The position numbers and the translations under genes were made by a program. The notes under the pieces are model-generated. The model worked only from the letters and a program-made list of their open reading frames with translations. It searched no databases and was not told the origin of the DNA. Shown in pieces: positions 33,869 to 42,736 of a DNA stretch of 64,000 bases. This DNA is from Streptomyces sp. MMG1121 (lineage in GTDB: Bacteria > Actinomycetota > Actinomycetes > Streptomycetales > Streptomycetaceae), in NCBI RefSeq assembly GCF_001280015.1, contig NZ_LGDV01000175.1, forward strand, positions 28,656-92,655. The letters are read 5' to 3'. Within the stretch, counting starts at the first letter, position 1. Each line of letters opens with the position of its first letter.

Positions 33869-34542
33869 GAGCGGGCCCTGGTCCAGGGCGTGATCAGCCG
33901 CTGCACGCCCAGCAGGAGCAGGTCGGCGGCCACCGCGATCAGCACGCAGAGCACGGACGCGGTGAGCACCTGGGCCTTGAAGTAGGTATTCATGCCCGCG
34001 TAGATGAGGTTCCCGAGGCCGCCGAAGCCGACGATCGCACCGACCGTGACCAGCGACACCGCCGAGACGGTGGCGATGCGCAGCCCGGCCATCGCGGCGG
34101 GCAGGGCGAGGGGCAGTTCCACGGTGAGCAGGAGACGGATCGGGCCGTAGCCGAGACCGCGCGCGGCCTGCCGGGTCTCCTCCGGGACCGCGCGCAGGCC
34201 CGCGAGGATGTTCCGGACGAGCAGGGTGAGCGAGTAGAGCACCAGCCCGGCGACGACGAGGGTGGCCGACAGGCCGTAGACCGGCAGGAGCAGGGAGAAC
34301 ATGGCCAGCGACGGGATGGTGTAGAGGATCGTCGTCACGGCGAGGACCGGGCCGGCCGCCCAGCCCCAGCGGCGGGCCAGCACCGCGAGCGGCAGGGCGA
34401 CGACCAGGCCGATGAGGACCGACAGCGCGGTCAGCTCAAGGTGCTGGACGACCGCGTCGAGGAGGATCTGCCGGCGCGTGCTCAGATAGGCGCCGCAGAT
34501 CCAGTCGTTGCGCGCGAGACAGTCGTGCGGGGGCGCGGTCAC
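33865..34542 (-). CDS. Osmoprotectant ABC transporter permease
   Basis: This 225-aa permease has hydrophobic segments from about residue 35 and the loop VPEETRQAARGLGYGPIRLL followed by TVELPLALPAAMAGLRIATV. The GTG at 34542 is the only suitable start after the minisatellite. A short polar segment with two cysteines (CLARNDWICGAYLSTRRQ) precedes the first membrane helix, as in other OpuCB-type proteins of this genus. It is the first permease gene of the leftward osmoprotectant run. Confidence 0.85.
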   Translation of the reverse strand: MTAPPHDCLARNDWICGAYLSTRRQILLDAVVQHLELTALSVLIGLVVALPLAVLARRWGWAAGPVLAVTTILYTIPSLAMFSLLLPVYGLSATLVVAGLVLYSLTLLVRNILAGLRAVPEETRQAARGLGYGPIRLLLTVELPLALPAAMAGLRIATVSAVSLVTVGAIVGFGGLGNLIYAGMNTYFKAQVLTASVLCVLIAVAADLLLLGVQRLITPWTRARS

Positions 34543-34853
34543 GGTCCCATTGGACCGGGCGGGCGAGCACGGCGGCACGCTGGGCTGGCCCGTACGGGGT
34601 GCTCCACGGACGCGGGCCCTGCGGACGCGGGCCCTGCGGACACGGCCTCCGCAGGCACGGGCCCCACAGGCACAGGCCCCACAGGCACGGGCCCCACAGG
34701 CACGGGCCCTGCGGACACGACCTCCGCAGGCACGGGCCCCACAGGCGCGGGCCCTGTGGAGAGGCGCCGCTTCGGGCCGTCGATCGTTCGCGGCACCGAC
34801 ATGGCTGGTCGTGCTCGCGCGGCGCGAACGCCGCCGCTCGTTCCTTCGGGCGC
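34543..34853. other. 311-bp gap between the TetR gene and the osmoprotectant permease
   Basis: Half of the gap is a 15-bp minisatellite (34608-34757). Open frames cross it on both strands only because its period is a multiple of three. One of them, 87 codons on the minus strand (34802 to 34539), overlaps the permease start as GTGA, but its product is just repeats of VPVGP, so I do not call it a gene. A promoter for the permease operon may lie at 34760-34850, but none is clear. Confidence 0.5.
34608..34757. repeat. Minisatellite, 10 x 15 bp
   Basis: Ten units of 15 bp follow one another without gaps. Their common form is AGGCACGGGCCCCAC, with variants GGACGCGGGCCCTGC and GGACACGGCCTCCGC. Units 3-4 and 8-9 repeat the same variant order 75 bp apart, so the array grew by duplication of a five-unit block. 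It lies directly before the osmoprotectant permease gene. Confidence 0.95.
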
Positions 34854-35426
34854 CTAGTCCATCCCCGCCGCGTCCAGCAGCGCGATCACGGTCGTCACGG
34901 CCAGGCCGTCGTCCAGATGCTCCACCTTCGCGCCGGCGCGGGCGCTGGCGCCGTCGAAGACCAGGACGAGCTGGCGGGCGAGCAGCTCGGGGTCGCGGGC
35001 GCCGCCGCTCTCGGCCTCGGCGCGGAAGGACTCCGTCAGGCCTTCCTTCACCCTGCGCGCGACCACGCTCGCCGGGTGCTCGGGGTCCTTCAGCTCGACC
35101 AGGACGGCCAGGTAGGGGCAGCCGTGGTAGTCGTCGTCCGCGGCGGACCTCGTCATCTGCTCGAAGACGTGCAGGATGCGCTCGCGCGGGGTCGCGGTCT
35201 CCGGGTGGGGGTGCGCGAGCCGGGCCTCGTAGCGCGGAACGCGCCGCTCCAGGCTCGCGGCCAGCATCGCGTCCTTGCTGTCGAAGAGCTGGTACATCGA
35301 CCGCTTGGAGACGCCGGCCTCCCGGCACAGCGCCTCGACGCCGACGCCGACGCCGCCGCGGTAGGAGAGCCGGGCGGCCGCGTCGAGCAGCCGGTCGCGG
35401 GAGGACGTCTTGTCGGCGGTGGTCAT
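34854..35426 (-). CDS. TetR family transcriptional regulator
   Basis: The 190-aa protein has the TetR helix-turn-helix (residues 10-50, VEALCREAGVSKRSMYQLFD) and a C-terminal domain of the TetR_C type with GCPYLAVLVELKDPEHPAS. It is divergent from the MoxR gene with an AAGCGCTT-containing dyad between them, and co-directional with the osmoprotectant permease genes. It probably controls the MoxR side and itself. The ligand is unknown. Confidence 0.88.
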   Translation of the reverse strand: MTTADKTSSRDRLLDAAARLSYRGGVGVGVEALCREAGVSKRSMYQLFDSKDAMLAASLERRVPRYEARLAHPHPETATPRERILHVFEQMTRSAADDDYHGCPYLAVLVELKDPEHPASVVARRVKEGLTESFRAEAESGGARDPELLARQLVLVFDGASARAGAKVEHLDDGLAVTTVIALLDAAGMD

Positions 35427-35487
35427 ATCGCGAGGTTACCGCGATGCGCGCGGCGGGGAAACCGATCGGTGTATTCACGTGACAGGG

Positions 35488-35504
35488 GCGCTGAACAAGC
35501 GCTT
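35488..35504. promoter_or_regulatory. Dyad between TetR and MoxR genes, candidate operator
   Basis: GCGCT (35488-35492) and AGCGC (35498-35502) form an inverted repeat within GCGCTGAACAAGCGCTT. AAGCGCTT is itself a palindrome. Similar AAGCGCTT cores are common in TetR-family operators. TAGATA directly after it could be a -10 element for the MoxR gene. Confidence 0.4.
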
Positions 35505-35556
35505 AGATAGGAGCCCGGACATCACTCCTGACCGAACCGACCCGCCGGAGGCCCCG

Positions 35557-36410
<854 letters not shown>

Positions 36411-36414
<4 letters not shown>

Positions 36415-37763
36415 CCGAGGTCGCCGAGCGGATCACCGGCCTGGTCGGGGCGCTGCGCGCGCACGGGGTGCGGATCGGCACGGGCGAGACCGTGGACGCG
36501 GCCCGCGCGGTGCGGGAACTCGGGCTCACCGACCGCGAGTTGCTGCGGGAGGGGCTGGCCGCGACGCTGCTGCACGGCCCGGGACAGCGGGCGGTGTTCG
36601 ACCCCGTCTTCGACCTGTACTTCCCGCGCGGGGTCGGGGCCTTCCACGGTCCCGGCGCGGACCGGGACGGACTGCGCGACCGGCTGGCCGAGGCACTGGC
36701 CGCCAATGACCCCGTCATGATGGGCCAGTTGGCGGCGGAGGCGGTGGACGGCATGGGCGGATACGGCGGTTCACCCGGCTCCGACGGCTTCTCGGCGTAC
36801 CAGACGCTCGAACGGCTGCGCCCGCAGACCCTGTTGGCGCGTGTGCGCGCGGACGTCCGGGGCCGCGGCGGCAGCGGTGCCGGGTTCGCCGACCGGCTGC
36901 TGGACGAGGAGATCCGGCGCCGGATCGAGGAATTCCGGCGGATGGTCGGAGCGGAGGCACGGCGCCGGGTCGCCGAGCGGCGCGGGCGGGACGAGATCGC
37001 CCGGCGCGGTGTCGTACCGACCGCGGACCGGGTGGACTTCCTCTTCGCCGGCCGGGATCAACTGGCCGAGCTGCGCAGGACCGTCCAGCCGCTCGCACGC
37101 AAGCTGGCCACCCGACTGGCCGCGCGCCGGCGCCGGGCCGCGCGCGGCTCCATCGACCTGCGCCGCACGCTGCGCTCCTCGCTGTCCACGGGCGGGGTGC
37201 CGATGCGGCCGGTACTGCGCAGACGCCGCCCGGTCCGCCCCGAACTGGTCCTGCTGTGCGACGTGTCCGGCTCGGTGTCCGGCTTCTCCGACTTCACGAT
37301 GCTGCTGGTGCAGGCGCTGCACGACCAGTTCAGCAAGGTCCGGGTGTTCGCCTTCGTCAACCGGCTCGACGAGGTGACCGGACTGCTCCGGCACGGCCGC
37401 GCCGACCCCGACGGGCTCGGTGCCCGCATCCGCGCCGAGGCCACGCTGACCGGCTGGCACGGCAGCAGCGACTACGGCGTGGCGCTGGGCGAGTTCGCCG
37501 AGCGGTACGGCGACGCGGTCGGCCCCCGCACGACCGTGTTCGTCCTCGGGGACGCCAGGACGAACATGAGCGACCCGAACCTGGCCGCCGTACGCGAGGT
37601 CGCCCGGCGGGCCCGCCGGGTGTACTGGCTGAACCCGGAGCCACGGGACCGCTGGGGCACCGGTGACTCGGCCGCGCCCGGCTACGCGGACCTGGTCGAG
37701 ATGCACGAGTGCCGTACGGCCCGTCAGCTCAGCGCGCTGATCGCCCGGCTGCTGCCGGTGTGA
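36411..37763 (+). CDS. VWA domain protein (CoxE-like), partner of MoxR
   Basis: The 450-aa protein has a helical N-terminal half and a C-terminal von Willebrand A-like domain (from about residue 275) with the MIDAS motif DVSGSVSG and GDARTNMSDPN. It is the CoxE-like group that always travels with a MoxR ATPase. The GTG at 36411 overlaps the MoxR stop. No molybdenum hydroxylase or CO dehydrogenase gene lies in this window, so the client protein is unknown. Confidence 0.88.
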
Positions 37764-37795
37764 TCGACTGGTCCCGAACGACCGCGATCCGCACC

Positions 37796-37896
37796 TGATC
37801 GGCACCTGCTTGGCTCTTGATCGCTCTTGACCCGCCCCTGATCCGCCTCTGATCCGCTCTTGATCCCCTGATCCTGCCTCTGATCCGTTCCTGATC
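37796..37896. repeat. TGATC array with about 11-bp period
   Basis: TGATC occurs at 37796, 37818, 37839, 37850, 37861, 37869, 37881 and 37892, with TGACC at 37828. Most steps are 10-12 bp, mostly within CTGATCCGC or TTGATCC contexts. The array fills the gap between the VWA and ACC-deaminase-like genes and ends 20 bp before the latter start codon. It may be slippage-derived or a phased protein-binding array. Confidence 0.85.
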
Positions 37897-37916
37897 CGCC
37901 CCGAAGGACGTACGCC

Positions 37917-38891
37917 ATGGGTCACTCCCCCGTCTCGCTCGGCACGTTCCCCACGCCCGTCGAACCGGCGCCCCGGCTCGCCGCAGCGCTCGGGCTCGGT
38001 CCGGAGGACCTGTGGATCAAACGGGACGACCTGACCGGCCTGGGCGGCGGCGGGAACAAGATCCGCAAGCTGGAGTGGACGGTGGGCGCGGCCCTCGCCG
38101 AGGACGCGGACACGCTCGTGACCACGGGCGCCCCGCAGAGCAATCACGCCCGGCTGACGGCCGCCGCGGCCGCCCGGCTGGGCCTGGCCGCCGTCCTCGT
38201 CCTGCGCGGCACGCCCGGTGGCTCACGGTCCGGGAACCTCGCCCTGGACGGGCTGTTCGGGGCGCGGATCGCCTGGGCGGGCGATGTGGACCAGGCGGGG
38301 CTGGACACGGCGGCGGACAAGGTGTGCGCGCGGCTGCGGGCAGAAGGTGCCCGGCCCGCGCTGATCCCGTTCGGCGGGTCGGGTGTGCAGGGCGCCCGGG
38401 GCTATGTGCGCTGCGGCGAAGAGCTGGACGAGCAGCTGCCCGAGCTGCGGACGGTGGTCGTCGCGCTCGGCTCGGGCGGCACCATGGCCGGCCTGGTCGC
38501 GGCCCTGGGCACCGGCTCGGTGCTCGGTGTCGACGTCGGCGCGCTGCCCGACCCGGCCTCCGCGGTCGCCCGGTTCGCGGCGCCGCTGACGACGGAGCAG
38601 GTCACGACCGCGGGGCTGCGGGTGCGCCGGGACCAGGTGGGCAGTGGTTATGCGACGCTGACCGGCCCGGCGGCACAGGCGCTGCGGCTCGCCGCGCGTA
38701 CCGAGGGCCTGGTCCTCGACCCCGTGTACACCGGCCGTGCCCTGGCCGGCCTGCGCGCAGCCGTCGCCGACGGTGACATCCGGCCGGGCGAGAGGACGGT
38801 GTTCCTGCACACCGGCGGCCTGCCCGGCCTGTTCGGGCACGCGGACGCGGTGGCGTTCGCGGAGGCGGGGGTGGCCGGGTTCGGGGAGTGA
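37917..38891 (+). CDS. 1-aminocyclopropane-1-carboxylate deaminase / D-cysteine desulfhydrase family
   Basis: This 324-aa fold-type II PLP enzyme has the cofactor lysine in GGGGNKIRKLEW (Lys51), the substrate loop TTGAPQSNHARLTAAAAARL, and the phosphate-binding loop ALGSGGTMAGL. Family members open the ACC ring to ammonia and 2-oxobutyrate or release sulfide from D-cysteine. The two activities cannot be separated reliably by eye. The ATG at 37917 follows GAAGGA. Confidence 0.88.
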   Translation: MGHSPVSLGTFPTPVEPAPRLAAALGLGPEDLWIKRDDLTGLGGGGNKIRKLEWTVGAALAEDADTLVTTGAPQSNHARLTAAAAARLGLAAVLVLRGTPGGSRSGNLALDGLFGARIAWAGDVDQAGLDTAADKVCARLRAEGARPALIPFGGSGVQGARGYVRCGEELDEQLPELRTVVVALGSGGTMAGLVAALGTGSVLGVDVGALPDPASAVARFAAPLTTEQVTTAGLRVRRDQVGSGYATLTGPAAQALRLAARTEGLVLDPVYTGRALAGLRAAVADGDIRPGERTVFLHTGGLPGLFGHADAVAFAEAGVAGFGE

Positions 38892-39036
38892 GCCGGGCCA
38901 GGGAAGGGCCGGACAGGTACGGATCACGGGCGGCGCGGGTGCCACCCGGTGACCTGTTCCGAACGACGCCGGTCACGCGTCCCGGACGGCGAAGGGGCGG
39001 CAACCCTCCCGCCTCCGCCTTTCGGCCGTTCAGCCC

Positions 39037-39393
39037 TCAGCTCTTCGCGTACTCGTTCGCCATCGTCCCGGCGAAGTCGTAGACCACGACCTGCTCGTCC
39101 CCCACGACCCAGGCGTCGTGGCCGGGCGGGCACACGAAGACGTCACCGGGGCCGACCTCGGCCTCGCCGCCGTCGTCCATGCGCAAGTGCATCCGCCCCC
39201 GCACGACATAACCGTTGTGGTGGACCATGCAGCTCTCGGTGCCCGCGATCGGAGCCACGCACTCCGACCAGCGCCAGCCCGGTTCGAAGGTGCCCACCGC
39301 GAAGTCGAGGCCCGTCATGTGCAGGGCTTCGAGGTGGCCACGGGGAAAGTCGCGCCGTTCGTCCGGCTTCTCGACCGTCTTCACTTCCAGCAT
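39037..39393 (-). CDS. Cupin domain protein
   Basis: This 118-aa single-domain cupin has MVHHNGYVVRGRMHLRMDDG and PGDVFVCPPGHDAWVVGDEQ, with two histidines in the first motif and one in the second that could hold a metal. The ATG at 39393 follows GGAAGGAGG, a very strong ribosome site. Its function is unknown; small cupins of this type are often linked to stress or sugar metabolism. The frame is open upstream into the decayed MFS gene. Confidence 0.8.
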   Translation of the reverse strand: MLEVKTVEKPDERRDFPRGHLEALHMTGLDFAVGTFEPGWRWSECVAPIAGTESCMVHHNGYVVRGRMHLRMDDGGEAEVGPGDVFVCPPGHDAWVVGDEQVVVYDFAGTMANEYAKS

Positions 39394-39570
39394 GACGGCG
39401 ACCTCCTTCCAACCGCTGACCGCGGCCGGGGCCGGCCTCCGCCCCCCGGCGGCCTCGGACGGCACCGGCGCTGCGGCGGTGACCGTACCCCACGGCTCCA
39501 TCGTCTGCCGCGCGCCACGGCGCCGCCATTCGGACCGTTTCGTTGGTCGCGCAGTGCCGTTTCGCCTACG

Positions 39571-39630
39571 CCTCCCGTTCCCCCGCCTCCTGTTCCCCCG
39601 CCTCCCTTTCCCCCGCCTCCTGTTCCCCGT
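39571..39630. repeat. Tandem repeat, 4 x 15 bp
   Basis: Four 15-bp units of the form CCTCC(C/T)(G/T)TTCCCCCG lie at the 3' end of the MFS pseudogene. On the minus strand they read as arginine/glycine-rich residues (GNRRRGNGRR). Confidence 0.9.
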
Positions 39631-39639
39631 CTCCACTTG

Positions 39640-40640
39640 AGCCACCCCCGCCGTCACGGCCCGCCGCGGGATGAGCGCTGTCACCAGCAGGGCGAGCACC
39701 GCCGCCCCGGAGCCGGCCGCCATGACCACCGTGAAGCCGGTCTCGGAAGGCAGCGGTGTCGTGCCGAAGGTGGTCGTCATCTGGGCGAGGACCACGCCCG
39801 CGACGGGGCCGGCGCCGGCGCTGGACGTGCCGGTGGACCGCATGAGGGTGTTGATGGTGGTGAGGCTGTCGGCCGCCGCCGTCTCGGCCGGGTCGAGGGC
39901 GCCCATGATCAGCGCGGGCACCGCGCCGTAGCCGCAGCGGATGCCTCTGCGCCGATGCCCCAGGAGGCCACCACAAGCTCCCAGACCCCGTGCATCAGCA
40001 CGATGTTGAGCCAGTATCCGACGGCGACGATGACGGCGCGCACATCAGGGTGCCCCTCGGCCCCCAGGCGCGGGAGACGAGGGCGGACACCGGTGCCGTC
40101 GCCATCGTCAGCAGGCCGGTCGGGACGACGGCCGCCGCGAACAGGCCGCGGGTCATGCCGCTGCGCCAGCCCCAGTCGGCCCCCTTGGAGACGGCGGGCA
40201 GCAGACGGATCAGGCCGGCGGCCATGCCCAGGGCGCCGGGCAGGTCGGAGCGACCGCTGGTGCGCACGGTGAACTCGGGGACGAGCAGCAGCACGAGCAG
40301 GCCGGCTACGGCGCCGAGCGCAGCCGAGGTCCAGAACAGCGTGTGCCGGTCGAAGCGGTCGGCGACCAGCACGGCGGCGGGCAGGCCGAGCGCGCCGCCG
40401 ACGCCGAGGCAGGCGCTCAGCAGGGCGGCGTCGGTGCCAAGCCGTTCGGCGGGCAGTTCGTCGCGCATGATGCCGATGCCGAGCGGGACCACTCCGGAGG
40501 CGAGGCCCTGCGGCGCCCGTCCGACGATCATCGGTGCGAGGCCGTCACTGAGCGCGGCCGGCACCGAGCCGCGACCAGCGGCGCCAGGCCGGTCAGAAGG
40601 ATCAGCCGTACGGCGGCGGACTCCCCGCTGCCGGCGTGCC
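39640..40640 (-). pseudogene. Major facilitator superfamily transporter pseudogene
   Basis: Pieces of one drug-exporter-like MFS protein lie in several minus-strand frames. They are a middle piece (IVGRAPQGLASGVVPLGIGI; GVGGALGLPAAVLVADRFDR), a short piece (VGYWLNIVLMHGVWELVVAS) and a C-terminal piece (VPALIMGALDPAETAAADSL; GVVLAQMTTTFGTTPLPSE). The first membrane helices are missing, about 70 residues are deleted after FAAAVV, and at least two more frameshifts are needed. It is not functional. Confidence 0.85.
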
Positions 40641-40779
40641 GGGGACGCGCTTGGGACGTGGTCGGCCTCGATGGGGACACGGTCTGCGCGGGTCCCGGCG
40701 CCTCCCGGTGGACTCCGTTCGCGGGTCGGGTGGCCCGTCCGCCCCGCAACCCTGACCGCCTGCCGCTAGGTTGGGCGGT

Positions 40780-41745
40780 ATGAGCAACCTTGACCGCGCA
40801 CCCGTGCCCAGTGTCTGCGGCGGCCGTGGATTCGTCGTCGCCGAACCCGTGCGCGAGCTGCTGAGCCCCCGTCATGTGAAGCTGGGCGAGTCGACCGAGG
40901 TGCGCCGGCTGCTGCCCAACCTCGGCCGGCGCATGATCGGCGCGTGGGCCTTCGTCGACCACTACGGCCCGGACGACATCGCCGACGAGCCCGGGATGCA
41001 GGTTCCGCCGCATCCGCACATGGGGCTGCAGACGGTGAGCTGGCTGCACGAGGGCGAGGTGCTGCACCGCGACTCGACGGGCAGCCTGCAGACGATCCGG
41101 CCCAGGGAGCTGGGCCTGATGACCTCGGGCCGCGCGATCAGCCACTCCGAGGAGAGCCCCCGCCCGCACGCCCGCTTCCTGCACGGCGCCCAGCTGTGGG
41201 TCGCGCTCCCGGACGAACACCGACGCACCGACCCGGCGTTCGAGCACCACCCGGACCTGCCCACGGTCACGGCACCCGGCCTGACCGCCACGGTGATCCT
41301 CGGCGACGTCGACGGCTCCGTCTCCCCGGGCACGACGTACACCCCGATCGTCGGCGCGGACCTCACGCTGAGCCGGGGCGCCGACGTCCGGCTGCCCCTG
41401 GAGCCCGACTTCGAGTACGGCGCGCTGGCCATGTCCGGCGATGTGCGCGTGGACGGGGTGCCGGTGCTGCCCGGCTCCATGCTCTACCTCGGCTGCGGCC
41501 GCACCGAACTGCCGCTGCGCGCCGAGTCGGACGCCGCGATCATGCTGCTGGGCGGCGAGCCGTTCGGGGAGGAGTTGATCATGTGGTGGAACTTCGTCGG
41601 ACGCACCCAGGACGACATCAAACAGGCCCGGGAGGAATGGATGAGCGGGTCGGGATTCGGGGAGGTGAAGGGGTACGACGGGGAGCCGCTGCCTGCTCCG
41701 GAGCTGCCGCCGGTGCCACTGAAGCCGCGGGGGCGAGTGCGCTGA
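40780..41745 (+). CDS. Pirin family protein
   Basis: The 321-aa bicupin protein has the pirin N-terminal domain with AFVDHYGPDDI, VPPHPHMGLQTVSWLHEGEV and RAISHSEESP, whose histidines and glutamate bind a metal. The C-terminal domain has MLLGGEPFGEEL. Pirins are non-heme iron proteins; some have quercetinase activity and others regulate central metabolism. The ATG at 40780 follows GGTTGGG. It is divergent from the decayed MFS gene. Confidence 0.9.
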   Translation: MSNLDRAPVPSVCGGRGFVVAEPVRELLSPRHVKLGESTEVRRLLPNLGRRMIGAWAFVDHYGPDDIADEPGMQVPPHPHMGLQTVSWLHEGEVLHRDSTGSLQTIRPRELGLMTSGRAISHSEESPRPHARFLHGAQLWVALPDEHRRTDPAFEHHPDLPTVTAPGLTATVILGDVDGSVSPGTTYTPIVGADLTLSRGADVRLPLEPDFEYGALAMSGDVRVDGVPVLPGSMLYLGCGRTELPLRAESDAAIMLLGGEPFGEELIMWWNFVGRTQDDIKQAREEWMSGSGFGEVKGYDGEPLPAPELPPVPLKPRGRVR

Positions 41746-42303
41746 GCTGGAGGTTTCCAGCCCGGAGCGGACTTGGCCGGGCGAGGTGAGACGCTCCCCG
41801 CCCGGCTCGCTCAGACAACTTGAGCACGTAGGACACGTATCCCGCAGCGACCATTCCGAACCCCAGCGGCTGCCCGCCGACCACGCATACGACGTTCCTG
41901 ACCTGCGCCGATGGCTGTACAGCCAGCACGTCGGCGCCCGCATCGCCCGCAGGTAAATCGACTCGAGCGAACGGCTGGGCCGCCGCCGGTGGGTCATCGA
42001 GCGCACGATCTCCTGACTGACCGGCTACCGCCGCCTGTCACCGCGCTACGAGCGACAGATCCAGAGCAAGTTGCCGACTTGGGGTCAGCGACGGTGACGT
42101 AGTGGGCCAGGACTGACCAGCAGGCTCCTCCAGGGGACGGGCGCCGATCGGCTCGAGCCATGCTTCCGTCCCGGCGCGCAGGCAGAGAAGGAGCGTGTGG
42201 ACGGTGTCGACGCACCCTTCGTGCATCTCGGCCACCGCCGCGTCGCGGCTCCTCCGCGAGGGCGAGGTCGGCGGACTTCAGCCGACCGTGGCGCCGTGCA
42301 CCG
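41746..42303. other. 558-bp region with a transposase remnant and no intact gene
   Basis: The stretch holds the IS5-type fragment at 41870-42056. The remainder has no frame with convincing homology. A 65-codon minus-strand frame (42235-42038) was considered and not called. Codon bias is poor throughout, as expected for decayed mobile DNA. Confidence 0.6.
41870..42056 (+). pseudogene. IS5-family (IS427-type) transposase C-terminal remnant
   Basis: The plus frame reads AYDVPDLRRWLYSQHVGARI, then after an in-frame TAA the segment SSERLGRRRWVIERTIS, then after an in-frame TGA LTGYRRLSPRYERQ. This is the conserved C-terminal region of IS5-family DDE transposases, with the catalytic glutamate in WVIERT. 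Two stops and the lack of the rest of the gene show that it is a dead fragment. Terminal inverted repeats were not found. Confidence 0.85.
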
Positions 42304-42537
42304 TCACCTCACCGTCGACCCCACACCACGAGTGCGAGCCGAACTCGCCAGCTTCTCGGTAGCCGCTTCGGCGGTGAGGGCCTGGATCTCCTCCCCGGCC
42401 TCGATGACCGCACGCCTGACTTCAAGGGTCAGGCCGACCGACGTCTTGATGACGCCTCGTACCAGTGGTTTCGCCACCCTTTTGGCCACAGGGGCCGTGA
42501 TCACGCCGACGAGGAAGGGAGGAATTGCAGGGAGCAT
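42304..42537 (-). CDS. DUF5132-type small protein with EAGE motif, copy 1
   Basis: The 77-aa protein starts with one hydrophobic segment (PAIPPFLVGVITAPVAKRV) followed by an amphipathic helix with RRAVIEAGEEIQALTAEAA. It is clearly paralogous to the protein at 45384-45773. The arrangement of an N-terminal membrane helix and a conserved EAGE recalls the mycobacterial PacL proteins (DUF1490), which assemble P-type metal ATPases. No P-type ATPase lies in the window, so that role is only a hypothesis. The ATG at 42537 has GAGGG upstream. Confidence 0.65.
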   Translation of the reverse strand: MLPAIPPFLVGVITAPVAKRVAKPLVRGVIKTSVGLTLEVRRAVIEAGEEIQALTAEAATEKLASSARTRGVGSTVR

Positions 42538-42736
42538 GTGTGAACCCTCTTCTTGTGTACACAGCACGACTGCCACCGCCGCCCGAGCCAACACCGTCTG
42601 GCCGACAAGGCTGGGCAGGAATTTCCCCCACCAAAAACACGATAGTCGGGCCTCGGCCGATGCGCCCGTAGACGCCGAGGCTGTTCATTCGGTCGGGCGG
42701 AAGCCCGCCGGAGCGGACCGTGGCTGCGCGACGGGG

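Noticed and set aside
34441..34857. Plus- and minus-strand frames across the 15-bp minisatellite
   Set aside because: They stay open because the repeat period is a multiple of three; the products are pure five-residue repeats.
42038..42235. 65-codon minus-strand frame starting MAEMHEGCVDTVHTLLL
   Set aside because: It overlaps the transposase remnant, has no ribosome site and no recognisable relatives, though a short gene cannot be excluded.
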